In this document: positions 12,090-23,749 of the stretch, piece by piece
Numbering within the stretch: position 1 is the stretch's first letter
Layout of the letters: every line of letters starts with the position of its first letter
NCBI GenBank assembly: GCA_032164245.1
Contig: JAVMKO010000002.1
Coordinates: 94,439,340-94,503,339, forward strand
DNA length: 64,000 bases
Source of the DNA: Sternotherus odoratus
Taxonomy: Eukaryota > Chordata > Testudines > Kinosternidae
Reading direction: 5' to 3'
Program-made: the position numbers and the translations under genes
Notes under the pieces: generated by a model
The model's database searches: none
Seen by the model: the letters and a program-made list of their open reading frames with translations, nothing else
Told to the model about the DNA's origin: nothing

Positions 12090-15026
12090 GCCTCTTCTCT
12101 GTCTCTGTGTTGTGCATGGTCTTCAGACTTCAAACCTTCGGAATGATTGCTACCATAGCTTATCTATTTGGGTTGTTGCATACTGCTTCAAGGCAAAAAG
12201 AGTTCAGCCCAGTCTCCATTCTTGGGTATGCAGCTGCATGCTAATCACCCAACCCCCACAAAACATTCCAAGGTGATTAGCCCAAAGATTCATCTGACTT
12301 GCCACGAGGGAGGGAGTGTGCTGGGTGGGCTTGGGGAGAGTGAGCAGGGTAGTGGATGTTACTGTGGTTGTTCTGTGCTCTGGTTCACCTCCATCTTCTT
12401 TTTTCCCCAGGGCTGAGCTGCGATGTTTGAAAACTCTGCTCTGTCACAACACTTGCTCCCTCTGATTTGTCATGTACTGCTGATTTCCAGCCTGCTAGTA
12501 GAAAGTGTTAGTATAATACAGTCTAGCTTCATAAACCATGTGTTTATACGCTGACATTTAAAGGCATTTTTGAGTTTTAGGTGAGGCCTTACCGTAGGGC
12601 AGGCAACTAACTACTCTTCAGGATCTGGGCAAGTTTACAGAACTTGGTACCTGCTTGGTATTCTGATCTTCTCTGCCCTAAGCGAGTGCATTCATACAAG
12701 ATCCTTATGGTTTCTGCTCCTTGGCTCAGTAACACGTCTTCTAGATTTGTTAGATGGAGTCCTGGAGCAACAAAATTATTGAAGTGGTGGTTGGAGGAGT
12801 CATGCCTCATCCGCAGTGATCTCTTTTCAGGATGTGGAATGTTTGATCAACTGAGGCAACTTTCTGTGTGGGGGCTCAGGGGAAATGTTTCTTTCCATAT
12901 ATTTCCCAGAGGATAAGTCAATTCCTCCGCCCAACAGGTGTTGGGATTATTTTGTGTTCGAGGAAGGTAGCCATCTCAAAGGGATTTATTACAAATTGAA
13001 ATTTTCTCACAGTCGTCGTCCCCCAAAAATGCGGGGTAGGTGTCAAGAAAACATTCCCTTGTATTGGGTCCTGGATGTTTCTCAATATTGGAAAAGACAG
13101 GGAGAAAACTCTTTCCCTCTCCTCCCCCGGTAAGCATCCTATGGGTTCAGGTTTCCATGATGGTAGAATGATACCCATAGGATTATATCCTCTGATGGGT
13201 TTTTTTTGTTGTTGTTGTCATGTTGTTGTGGCTTTGGACCATTCCATCCATCATACTTAACACTTTTTAAAAATCTTAGTTCCACTGGGAAGAATCTGTT
13301 TGGTTTTCCAGTATTTGCAGTAATTCATCCAATAAAAACTAAACGTGTGGCATTTCCTGCAATTCAGATCAGCTCCTTAGTTTTGGTTAGAATGGACTTA
13401 GGGTGGGGGAGAGGAGAAAGCTAGAAGAAGAAATCCACTTGTCTTACTTTTCTGATGCTATTTCCAGTGAAGGATTCTAAAACCACATTTAGCTTGGTGA
13501 ATTCGGAGCTCTAAATTTTTTAGACATGTGGGGAGTTCTTTATCCACTGAAGGATGTAGTTTTTTCCATCAGTTAAAAAAAGATCACAGTTTTCCGTATC
13601 TCTCACACTGTCTAATAAATCGCTACTAACCCCTTACTCGAAGTACTAATATAGAAGGTTCTGCAGTTGTAAATCATATATACTGTGGAACCATTTAAAG
13701 GCCGAGGGTGGGGAAATAAAAATTCATACTAACTTGAGCCCCTAATTATTTGAATGATTGAAAAAATAAAAAGCTTCAAATGCTGCTGGGAAAAGCACCA
13801 TGCCACAGCGGTTACTCTTAAAATTTGAAAAATAAAGGAGGAGGATTTCTGTGAATATTTCAAATAAACTCGTAAGGTTGTTGAGACATGGAGTAAGAGT
13901 CCCAAGTACTGATGGTATTCAAAAATAACAAATCTCACCATCTGTAACATCTGAAATGCTCTTGGGAATTTTTCACTGGGGCAAGATGGCTCTTTGTTGG
14001 CAATTTTTAGTACCAGTAGTCTTTTCAGAATCAGCTGCACTGTGCTGATGCAGTAAAAAATAATCTGTAATTACAATTTTCAGCTGCACTCCACCAACTT
14101 AATAGGCTGATGTCTGAGTTGCATATCATGGGGTCAGCACAAATGCTTATCCGGGGAATGGATTATGCATTGAAGCTCATGAGGATTTTAGCAGATACTG
14201 AGGTACAAGGAAGTGCCAACCTTTCCAAATGTATGTAGTATTCTGACCATCACTGATTCTTTCTATTATACACCCACAAGTTAGTTGGTCCTGTTATACG
14301 GTCGCTGTAAAAGATGCTGCTGAATGCATAGTGACAGCTTGCATGCTATCATTGTGTTACAGAAATTTAATCTGCTCATTGCTCTGGCAATGTCCTTATG
14401 CAATACAGCATGGTATTTCACATTCTCTGTATAGGTAGCATCGCTCTACAAGAGTGTACAGCACCAGGTTGGGTATTTTAGAACAAACTTTGCATTACTT
14501 AATGATACATGATACATTCAGTAAGATGTGTTCCATCATTTCAGCTGTTTAGCTTTTCTGGCCTCATACAATGGACCTCTCCAGGGATGAGCTTCAGTCT
14601 TCAAAACCCATTATTATGTACAGCTATAAGCATGCACAATATTGAGAAGAAAAGGATACTTAAGCTTGAGAGATGCCATGCAGTAAAAGTTAGGACTTAT
14701 GCATATTGCAGGAAATAATGAGCATACAAAAACGGATGATGCTCCTGTCAGCTTGCAGCATTAAATAAAACCAAATGTCCTACTGATATCGGTGCCCATG
14801 GTAAACCAATCCCCAATTGCAGGCATGCTAGGTCTTCATACTGCACATGGTAGGCAGCATTTTTGGTCCTCAGATCCCTCTTTCTATTAAAATTCAGACC
14901 ACTCTTCTTCAGGCTCTCTTCTAGACAATTGCAGTTTATGTGGGGAGAATTTTCTTAAGTTAAAAGGAATAAAAAAAATAACTAGCTCTTTTTAGGGGAC
15001 GGGTGATACAAAGCACTGGACGATAA
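12090..15026. other. Intron sequence, no recognised element
   Basis: Mixed composition. Several medium open frames occur on both strands at 12600-13260, but none has splice signals or a recognised domain. A T/GTT run lies at 13200-13220. Confidence 0.45.
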
Positions 15027-15332
15027 TCTATCTATATATATAAAAGTCAAGTGGTGTATGTATGTGTGTGTGTATGTATGTATGTATGTACGTATGACTG
15101 CGAACTCCTCCCGCACCGTTTGAGCCAGAGACTTGAAATTTGGTACAGTGAGGGGTCTTGGGGTCTAGATGCTGGTAAGGGTCGAAAAATTTTCGGATCT
15201 CACCTCTGACGCCCCCCAGGGGTGAAAGTCTTTCAGGGCCAATCACATCGGCTGGGCGGTTAGGTGGTGATGATGTCATAATACCCCCCTCCAACAGACA
15301 CCTCACTCGCTCAGCTCACCCCTCCCTCCTCC

Positions 15333-15608
15333 AACGGAACCCCGGAGATCCCTCAGTTCTCTGCCCCTCCCCCCTCCCAACGGAACCCCGGAGATCCCTC
15401 CGTTCTCTGCCCCTCCCCCCTCCCAACGGAACCCCGGAGATCCCTCAGTTCTCTGCCCCTCCCCCCTCCCAACGGAACCCCGGAGATCCCTCAGTTCTCT
15501 GCCTCTCCCCCCTCCCAACGGAACCCCGGAGAGCCCTCCGTTCTCTGCCTCTCCCCCCTCCCAACGGAACCCCGGAGAGCCCTCAGTTCTCTGCCCCTCC
15601 CACCTCAA
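15333..15608. repeat. 46-bp minisatellite, six units, inside the Helitron
   Basis: AACGGAACCCCGGAGA recurs at 15333, 15379, 15425, 15471, 15517 and 15563, exactly 46 bp apart, with only a few substitutions between units (for example CAGTTC/CCGTTC). Long minus-strand open frames here are repeat translations. Confidence 0.97.
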
Positions 15609-15720
15609 CCCCGGACTCCATCAGCTCTGTGCCCCCCCCCCCACCTGCGAAGGTCCCCGGAATCCCTCGGCTCTGGGCCCCCTCCCCGCCTGCGACGGAT
15701 CTGAGTTGGGTTTGGTGGGA

Positions 15721-17010
15721 CGGTAAGTGAGGTGGGGGTGTCGGGTTCGGTCGGGGGGGTGAGGTGGGGGTGTTGGGGTTGGTCAGGGGGTGTTGCGGTT
15801 GGTGGGGGGGTGAGGTGGGGGTGTTGGGTTTGCTTGGGGGGGTGAGGTGGGGGTGTCGGGTTTGGTCGGGGGGTAAGTGAGCCGGGGGGTTGTCGGGGTT
15901 GGTCTGGGGGGGTGGGAAGGTGTCGGGGGGGTGAGGAGTGTGGTGTGGGTGTTGGGTTTGGTCTGGGGGGGGGAAGGTGTTGGGGTGGGTGCCCAGACCA
16001 AACCCGACTCCCCCCCCCCCCCCCCGGCTCACTTACCCCCCGACCAAACCCGCCACCTCAACCCCCCACCAACCGCAACACCCCCTGACCAACCCCAACA
16101 CCCACCCCTCACCCCTCACCCACCCCAACACCTTCCCACCCCCCCAGACCAAACCCGACACCCCCTGGCTCACTTACCCCCCCGACCGAACCTGACACCC
16201 CCACCTCACACCCCCCCCACCAATCGCAACACCCCCACCTCACACCCCCCCCACCAATCGCAACACCCCCAGACCAAACCTGACACCCCCCGGCTCACTT
16301 ACCCCCCGACCGAACCCGACACTCCCCCCCCAAGCAAACCCGACACCCCCACCTCACCCCCCCACCAACCACAACACCCACCGATCAACCCCAACACCCA
16401 CCCCTCACCCACCACGACACCTTCCCACCCCCCCAGACCAAACCCGACACCCCCCCGGCTAACTTACCCCCGACCGAACCCGACACCCCTACCTCATCCC
16501 CCCAAGCAAACCTGACACCCCCACCTCAACCCCCCACCAACCGCAACACCCCCTGACCAACCGCAACACTCACCCCTCACCCACCCCAACACCTTCCCAC
16601 CCCCCCAGACCAAACCCTACACCCCACGGCTCACTTACCCCCCGACCAAACCCGACAACCCCACCTGACCCCCCCAAGCAAACCCAACACCCCCACCTGA
16701 CCCCCCGACCAAACCCGACACCCCCCCCCCCCGGCTCACGGTGCACTGTGTAGCACACAGATTATTAAATACACTGTTCGGTCGGGGGGGTGAGGTGGGG
16801 GTGTCGGGTTTGCTCAGGGAGTGAGGTGGGGGTGTCGGGTTTGGTCGGGGGGTGAGGTGGGGGTGTTGGGTTTGTTTTGGGGGGTCAGGTGGGGTTGTCG
16901 GGTTTGGTCGGGGGGTAAGTGAGCCGGGGGGTGTTGGGGTTGGTCGGGGGGGTGGGAAGATGTCAGGGTGGGTGAAGGGTGGGTGTTGGGGTTGGTCAGG
17001 GGGTGTCAAC
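15721..17010. repeat. G-rich / C-rich inverted arrays inside the Helitron
   Basis: 15721-15990 is G-rich on the + strand (units like GGTCGGGGGGTGAGGTGGGG GTGT), 16005-16740 is the C-rich complement of the same unit, and 16780-17010 is G-rich again. A short AT-containing spacer at 16741-16778 separates the last two. Units of roughly 30-60 bp vary. The G-runs could form quadruplexes and the arms long hairpins. Confidence 0.9.
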
Positions 17011-17066
17011 TGTCTGCCCCCTCCCCACCTCCAACTGACCCGAGCAACGCCGGGCACTTATGCTAG

Positions 17067-18472
17067 TACTGTATAAGTGAAGAGTTCAGTTCTAAGCAGT
17101 GAAGGCCTGATTGTCCATTACATTCCAGACCGATGCATTGGTTTGGAGACCCATATGCTATAGAGGTGCACTCTCCATATGTAAGGTGTTCTAATGTTCC
17201 AAGCCATATACTTTGATATAATTGTCTTTTCGAGTTATTCTCTGTTTTCTGGGCTGGGACAGTTGAAATGGTGGAAAAAATCATTCCTCAACCCAACGTA
17301 TGTCACCTTCACAGAAAGGAATAATGGGAAGTTTTGAGCACTTGGGTTACATGATGATGTGAGGAGGTGTGATGGTCGATTTAGCATAGGTGGGGGGAGT
17401 GCTGGCTGGAAAATGGAGCTGGGTTGAAAGACAAGGTAATAGAGTAGAGGAGTCTCTGATGGTGATTGGGAAGAGGGTTGTGTTTGGTGGTGGGGACTGA
17501 CTGGTGGGGTTGCTTCTCTTGTCCGTCCTCTCTTCCCCACTGAATTATCTGTAAGCAGAAGGAGATGAGGAGAGTGAAGACTCCATTGTGTTTGGGATGG
17601 GGCAGGAGAGGGTAGAGAAGGAGCAAGCCATCAGCAGGAGTAGAGCCAAATTGCAGCATGGTGGAGCCCTGTGTTCTCTTTAAATCAGTGTGTCCCATCC
17701 CCTCCCCTCCCCCCACTCAAATTTGGATTAGCCGACCGTCTGTCATTACGGAGGCCAAAATTGAGCAGTGCCGCGACCCCACACACTCACATCCAATGGC
17801 TAGGGGCCTCCTGCAGAAGGAAGCGCTATGCAAGTGCACTGAGTGCTGGTTGATTACTCTGGCCCTGAGCAGGAGTGGAGATGGAATGAGTTGTTGCTTC
17901 CGTTCTCTCCCCTAGCTCTTGCTAACAAACACAGGATTATCCAGGATTTCTTTTATCTGGTAGCGGTGATGTGACCCACTGAGAGCACCCTGGCACCCCA
18001 CCTGAACATCTAATTCCATGAGCTGCGAAGCACTGGGTCTGTTCCTTTGATCAGCTATTCTTAGTATTATGAAACTTCACCTTACATTTTCTTTATTTAG
18101 CTCATGTCTTTGTTCAGCTGTATTCTGAGACTGAATAATTCTGTCTACATTTGTATTGTTACCTTGAAGTTAATTATAGACTGAAACTCCCTTAGTCTTC
18201 TTTTCTAGAGTCTGTAAATTTAGTTCCCTTAGTTTCTCTTCCCTTGTCTTAGAATGCGACAAATCTGAGGGGCGAGGGGAGGTTAAGAGGGAGGAAGGTG
18301 GTACTGTCTAAATACTAGATTTTCCTCCCTGTTTTTGCTGAATGGAAGATATTAAACAGGGATCATTTTAATACTAGTGGACCCCAGTTTTTTATACCCT
18401 GGCCTCTTCTGCAAAGCAGCTATCTAGATCAAGCTAATGTACAAACAGCATGATGCTCTTCTCTTGTGCTGA
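17067..18472. other. Intron sequence, nothing recognised
   Basis: No repeat family or gene signal that I can name. Confidence 0.45.
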
Positions 18473-18480
18473 CCCAAAGG

Positions 18481-19303
18481 GTATGGTTAGACTGGCGCTT
18501 TGCAGCGCTAAAACCCTCCATTAGCGCTATAATTATCTGACCCTACACACTTGCAAGTCACATTTTGCGCATTTAGTCACCCTTCAAAGCGCAAGTATAA
18601 AACCACCTCTCCGAGAGTCAGAAGGCTTTTAGCGTATTCCCTGTAGCGTGTTAGGGATAGTGTATACAGTCAATTTCGTGATAAGGCAGCGGTTAAAAAA
18701 AAAAAAACTGACCCCCCCCCCCCTTGCGCCCCGGCCGCAGTCCCCGCAGCGGGAGGACTGCCGGGTGCACCCCATTCTCCGCAGCTGGCAGGCTGCCGAC
18801 TGCTCCCCGCTGCGGGCGGGCTGCCGGGTCCGCCCGGGTCTCCGCCGCAGCCTGCCAGCAGACCCAGCAGCCTGCCCGCAGCGGCGGAGACCCGGGCGGA
18901 TAACGGCAGACCGCCCGCGGCGGAGACCCGGGCGAACCCGGAAGCCCGCCAGCAGCGGTATCGACTGGGGACTGTGGTGCGGTGGGGGGGTGGGGGGGAG
19001 ACACTGGGGCGTCCTCACTTTTTAATTCTGCTGCTTTTCGGGGTCGCGGGGAATGCTTGCGGAGGGAGCTGTGTGGAGCCTGTCAGTTTGAAAAGTCACT
19101 GACAGCCTGAAATTGTCTCCCTCCTGCTGAATTCTGGGATACCTGCCCTGTCCCGCTACTCTCACTGCCGCCAGAAGCGCTGCTAATGTGTTCATTCTTT
19201 GGCGCTAGAGGGCTTCAATGTGCACAGCCTCTAGTGCAACACCTGTTGCGCTAAATATGGAAGCGCTATAAAAAAACACGCTACAATCGGTAGTCTAATC
19301 ATA
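18481..19303 (+). mobile_element. DNA transposon family B, copy 2
   Basis: Left end GTATGGTTAGACTGGCGCTT, right end TAGTCTAATCATA. Flanks CCCAAAGG (18473-18480) and CCCAAAGA (19304-19311) agree at 7 of 8 positions, an 8-bp target duplication of hAT size. Longer than copy 1: it keeps about 190 bp (19015-19200) that copy 1 lacks, and shares this part with the inverted copy at 41378-42048. Confidence 0.85.
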
Positions 19304-19962
19304 CCCAAAGAGAGAATGTTCTGCCTGATTGATTTACATCTGACAGGCTGGAGAGCCTTGGTGGTGCTGTACTTTGCTAAAGGGCCTTGGGAGTCTCCTA
19401 CTCTCAGCTGTGGAGGAGAGATTTAAGTATTGAGAACTAGCCACATTGCCTGAGCATGGGGTCTTCAAAAACTTGACACCCAGTAGCATAAGGATGAATT
19501 CCAATACCTAGAGGTAGTTACAGAAACAAGGGTGGCGACCCCATACCAGGGATGATAACTTAGTGAGATGCAGGTTGTATTCCCTTGCCCCCCCAACATC
19601 CTCAGCTGCTGATAAGAAGAGAGCTTGAATTTCTGCCACAATGCTGTTCCTGGACCCTGCTTGCGTTTTTCTACGGGAGGAATCTCGGGCTTTTCTATTT
19701 GCCAGGGAGGGCCAATGTGTTTTGTCTTTATAAATGTGACGGTCAACTGGGAAAAAGCTTTCTGTTAGAGCCCCTTAACCACTGTGAAGTTGGGAGACGG
19801 ACCATTCTCTTTTTAACTCATTCTTATGCTGCCTGACAGTTATGAGCAGCAAGAGATTCGTTGCTGTCTGTCTGCAGACTTAGGACAATGCCACTGCATC
19901 AGCTAAGCACTGGCTCGTGCCTGGACAGTTTTTTTTACATCAAAGAGCTAAACCTTAAATTA

Positions 19963-20488
19963 AGAAACCCCCACATTCCACGGATGTGAGGGTGTCTGAT
20001 CCTCTTCCTGTACTAACTATGGGTGGACGAGTGGTTATGTGTTGTTTTTTAAACTTGCTGATGTGTGTGTATGTGTGTGTGAAAGAGAGAGTGAAAGAGA
20101 CAAGACTCTGTGGTATTATTTCACTTAATACTCAAATGAGTACTTCAGGGTTGCTGTATTCCTGTGCAAATCAGCTATTTACTCTCTCTTTTTGCACTGT
20201 TAGCTACTGTTCTTTATGTATTGTCAAATTTTTATCTATCCTTCTGAAACTATGGAGACCAGAACTGTACACTCTGTTCTAACTGTGACTGCAATATGAC
20301 TATAATGTGCATCATTACTGACCTAGTTTTTTTCCAGTGCATCTTGTCTGGACTTGTAGATTTGTGTAAGAAGGACATCTAGGTGTTGCAGAATGTAGCT
20401 GTCTGCCTCATGAGTGTGGAAGGGGATGATGAATACGTACAGTATCGATGGGCGTCATCTGCAAAATTCAGGGCTAGATATTGAACCC
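19963..20488 (+). repeat. Unclassified ~530-bp duplicated segment, copy 1
   Basis: Aligns in direct orientation with 27619-28150. Shared landmarks in order: GTGTCTGATCCTCTT, TTTTTTAAACTTGCTG, a TGTG/TCTG run, GTATTATTTCACTTAAT, GCAAATCAGCT, TTCTTTATGTATT, GGACCAGAACTG-like, TTGTCTGGACTTG, GCAGAATGTAGCTG, CAAAATTCAGG. Offset is 7,656-7,663 bp throughout, so indels nearly cancel. Identity is around 80% by eye. No terminal repeats or coding frame recognised. Confidence 0.9.
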
Positions 20489-20772
20489 TTCACAAAGTTG
20501 AATCAGGTTTTTAATATAGACCGTTAGGGGCCAAAGATATATTTTTATCCAGGTTTGAACTCTGAATCACCACCTTCTCCAGAGGACAGGAGTGTTCATA
20601 TCTGGAGTTTGGTTGAGGCCCATATCTAACATAAAGCCTGTGTTCAAGTCTCTGCCCTGAGAGAGCTGTAATCTGAGAGACCAACGTTAACTGCTACTGT
20701 GGTCTGTAGAGGAAATCTGGGATGCAGGATATTTTTTGCAGTTAATGCTCAACTTAATGATTCAGGATCTTG

Positions 20773-21030
20773 GCTTGTCTATGCACAGTTACATGAGTTA
20801 AGACGTGATTAAAAACATTTTTTTTTTTAAAGCAGCTTTGTTAAACCACTGCTAAAGGCTGTGTGGACAGTTTATTTTGGTTTAGTATAAGTTGACTAGG
20901 AACACAGGTTTAAGTTAAACCAAAATGCATCACTCTTCAAACAAAATAAGAGTATCCATGCAGATATTTCCACTGGTTTAACTAATTTATGTAATTAAAT
21001 TGGTGCAAGTTTGTTTTTGAGTAGACAAGG
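20773..21030. mobile_element. hAT-like MITE
   Basis: Ends GCTTGTCTATGCAC and GAGTAGACAAGG are imperfect inverted repeats of the 'CTTGTCTACAC' terminal type. Internal AAGTTAAACCAAAATGCA and similar. Target duplication not visible. Confidence 0.55.
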
Positions 21031-21930
21031 ACTAGAGAAATGCCTTTCCTGCTCTGTTTTTTGCCACTTTTCTTTCCTTGGCAATGGCAGGATGAAAGAT
21101 GATTTTTTTTTTTTATTTGTTGGCTTTGTTTACTGCATTCATCCTCTCTGGTTATGAACATCTCAGTGCAAACTAACAGCTGTCAGTTATGTTGTCCACT
21201 GTGGTTGCCTTTGTAGTTTGGTAATTTTTTGTACTGCATTCCTAGTAGCTAAGCCTATAGATAACGTTATATCCAGCATATGCAGTACAAACAGTACTCA
21301 GTATTTTATGAGATACTTACCATCTTTGCTTACCCTGTTCCCAGTGCTTGGCTAATTTGCCTAAGTTCCTTAACGAGACTTTCATATTGTCTCAATATTA
21401 TCTTTTCTTATTGGAAAATGGTGTAAAACTGTCAGCCATTTTGGAATCCTCACTTAACCTGCTTGGTATTCTAGTTCCTGTAGTGCTTCTGTTTTTTTTT
21501 CTTTCTTGAGCCTCTTCTCTTTTTCAGATTATATTTATAGAACTTTTCACTTTGTTTGATTTCTCTAGTGAGCATTACTTCACTTTATCTTTTTTCCCTC
21601 GTCTTTGGCAGCTGGCTTTGCACTGTTCATTCCAATCTCCTCTGTTTTTCATTTTCTAGCTGATTGTTTGCTGTATTCCGTTTTCAAAAACTTTTGTCTT
21701 TTAGCTGCATAGGTTTTTAAGCCTGGGCCAAACTAAGATTAATTTAAAGACCCAACCCTGTTTCTCTGGATGAAAATGAAAACACTTGAACTTCTGCAAA
21801 TAGTTTAAAGAGACTGTCACATCGCTACCATAGCCTTACTAGTGTGAGCTACTTCTTAACATGAGGTTGTCTGCACTGTTACAAGCAATGGCTGTCATAT
21901 TTGTGCTGGATCAAGCTGAACATACCACTA
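21031..21930. other. Intron sequence, nothing recognised
   Basis: AT-rich, T-runs at 21103-21114 and 21491-21498. No feature identified. Confidence 0.45.
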
Positions 21931-22150
21931 GCACTTATACAACACTTTTTATATTAAAAACACTGTACAAACACTAACTGTTTACCCACAAAACATCACT
22001 CCGGGAGATTGGTAGGTGTTACCATTTTACGGATGGGGAATCAGAGACAAAAAGGTGAAGTGACTTGTTCAAAGAGACACAGCAAGTCAGTGCAGATTAG
22101 AACTGAAACCTTCCTGGTTCTCAGCCCTGGCTCATTGCTTCAGACCTCAC
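21930..22150 (-). repeat. MIR SINE
   Basis: Reverse complement of the MIR 3' half: CCATTTTACGGATGGGGAAT, then AGTGACTTGTTCAAAGAGAC and ACAGCAAGTCAGTGCAG. The weak 5' part (21930-22000) is less certain. Confidence 0.75.
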
Positions 22151-22786
22151 ATTCAAAAGTTTCTATGTATTGGGAAGAAGCAAAGAATGTGAATTAAACA
22201 GAAGATACCAAAGGGACATTGAATCCCTTGGGAAACTGGGTTTTTCTGTTGAGACTTTCCCCCCTGTTAGCAGCATAAAGCTGCTGAGTAAATTTTGCTG
22301 CTTGCCTATTGCAGGTGCAGGTTGTTAACTCCACCTGGATTTAAGAGTTGGACATGACCATCTGATCAGCAAGTACTATGGGCTGGGCAGAAACAACAAA
22401 GTCCTGTAAGGAAACTGGTTACATATACAAGCTTGTAGAGAAAGCTTAAGCTGGGCTTTATTTTCTGTTATTAAGTGTGCCCCCACTTCTGTTGTTTTTT
22501 TTTTAAATTGGTAGATTTGACCTTACTTATACAATGCATAGTAGACTGTTTGGATGAAGATGGTCATAGGACCTTAATGTAGTCCTATAGTGGAATATCC
22601 TCCTGTGGGAACATAATAGATGCTTGGAGCAGGGAGAGCAGCAGTGTGTATATAGATCACATGCCAGATTGATTTACAAATGGCTGTTGGGGAAAGACAG
22701 TGATCCTTTGCCAATCTGATCTAGTGCTGGGAGTATGTTGTTTCTGAGCATCCTGAAGATGGCTGTCTCTTTAAACTAAATGAAGC
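22151..22786. other. Intron sequence, nothing recognised
   Basis: No repeat family or gene signal found. Confidence 0.45.
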
Positions 22787-22794
22787 CATTAGAG

Positions 22795-23558
22795 CATTGG
22801 TTCTCAAAGTGGGTTTGGGACCCCTCTGGGGGTCGCGAGCCAGTTCTGTGGGGGTCGCGAGCCCCTCCTGCCAGCAGCCGGCCCCGAACAATGCCGCTGC
22901 CACAGGCTGCTGGCATCCGGCCCCTGCTGCTGCAGGCAGCCCGTGCCCCTGCCGCCACGGTGGGCTGCTGGCGCCCCCATAAGGCCGGTCTCGGCCATGG
23001 CTCCTGCCGCGGCAGGCTGCTGGTGGCCCCGCGAGCCTGGTCCCAGCTCCTGCCGTGGCGGGCTGCTGGCGCCCCCATAAGGCCGGTCTCGGCCACGGCT
23101 CCTGCCGCGGCAGGCTGCTGGCGGCCCCGCGAGCCCGGTGCGGGCCCTGGCTCCTGCTGCGGCGGGCTGCTGGCGCCCCCATAAGGCCGGTCTCGGCCAC
23201 GGCTCCTGCCGCGGCAGGCTGCTGGCGGCCCCGCGAGCCCGGTGCGGGCCCTGGCTCCTGCTGCGGCGGGCTGCTGGCACTGCCACGTGTCCAACCCGGT
23301 CCCTGCTGAGGTGGGTTTCTGGGGTCCCCATGAACCCGGCCCCTGCTGTGGTGGGCTGCTGGCGCCTCCGTGGGGCTGCTGGAACCCCCCATTCACTGGC
23401 GTCGGGGGGCTGCTGGAACCTCCCCCTCCCCATCACAGCCCCTGCTGCAGTGGGCTGCAGGTACGCTCTCCCCCCCACCTGACCCCAAGGGGGGTGGTTG
23501 CGCTTAGAGGCCCAGTGTGGGAAAGGGGTCACCACTACAAAAAGTTTGAGAACCACTG
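22795..23558. mobile_element. Non-autonomous hAT (family C) with internal minisatellite
   Basis: Ends CATTGGTTCTCAAAGTGG and AAAGTTTGAGAACCACTG are inverted repeats. Perfect 8-bp target duplication CATTAGAG at 22787-22794 and 23559-23566. The core holds about three units of 98-104 bp (GGCTGCTGGCGCCCCCAT at 22963, 23061, 23165), each with two related halves. Very CpG-rich. Open frames of up to 250 codons across it are artefacts of the repeat. Confidence 0.93.
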
Positions 23559-23749
23559 CATTAGAGTATGTTTACACTGGTGGAGTCACTGTAAGTGACT
23601 AACTTTACCGCATGTCCTTGAAAATTAGAAATGCCACTGTTGCTCCGTTGACCTGGTGAAATTGATAGCTAGCTGAGCACAACTGTATCTTATGGACCAC
23701 TCCCAATGGACCTGTGACTAGTTGGTACCCTGTCTTCGTCCATCTAGTG

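Larger units (their letters stand above)
15027..17066 (+). mobile_element. Non-autonomous Helitron (about 2.04 kb)
   Basis: 5' end TCTATCTATATATATAAAAG follows an A; the next 120 bp include a TATG/TGTG run and GACTTGAAATTTGGTACAGT, typical of Helitron 5' regions. 3' end: a hairpin-forming CCCGAGCAACGCCGGG (17039-17054), then ACTTATG and CTAG at 17063-17066, followed by host T. TC start, hairpin, CTAG end and A/T insertion define Helitrons. No Rep/helicase frame is present; the interior is tandem and inverted GC-rich repeats. The start could alternatively be 15031. Confidence 0.85.

Noticed and set aside
12607..13260. Overlapping medium open frames suggestive of a retroelement (KWWLEES-like and KFQFVINPF-like pieces)
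   Set aside because: I could not place the pieces in a consistent order or strand for any RT family.
15877..16515. 212-codon proline-rich open frame
   Set aside because: It is a translation of the Helitron C-rich array; other frames of the same array are also open, and there is no unique protein sequence or splice context.
22721..23556. Open frames of 206-250 codons on the minus strand
   Set aside because: They cover a CpG-rich minisatellite inside a hAT element; several frames on both strands are open at once, which is compositional.
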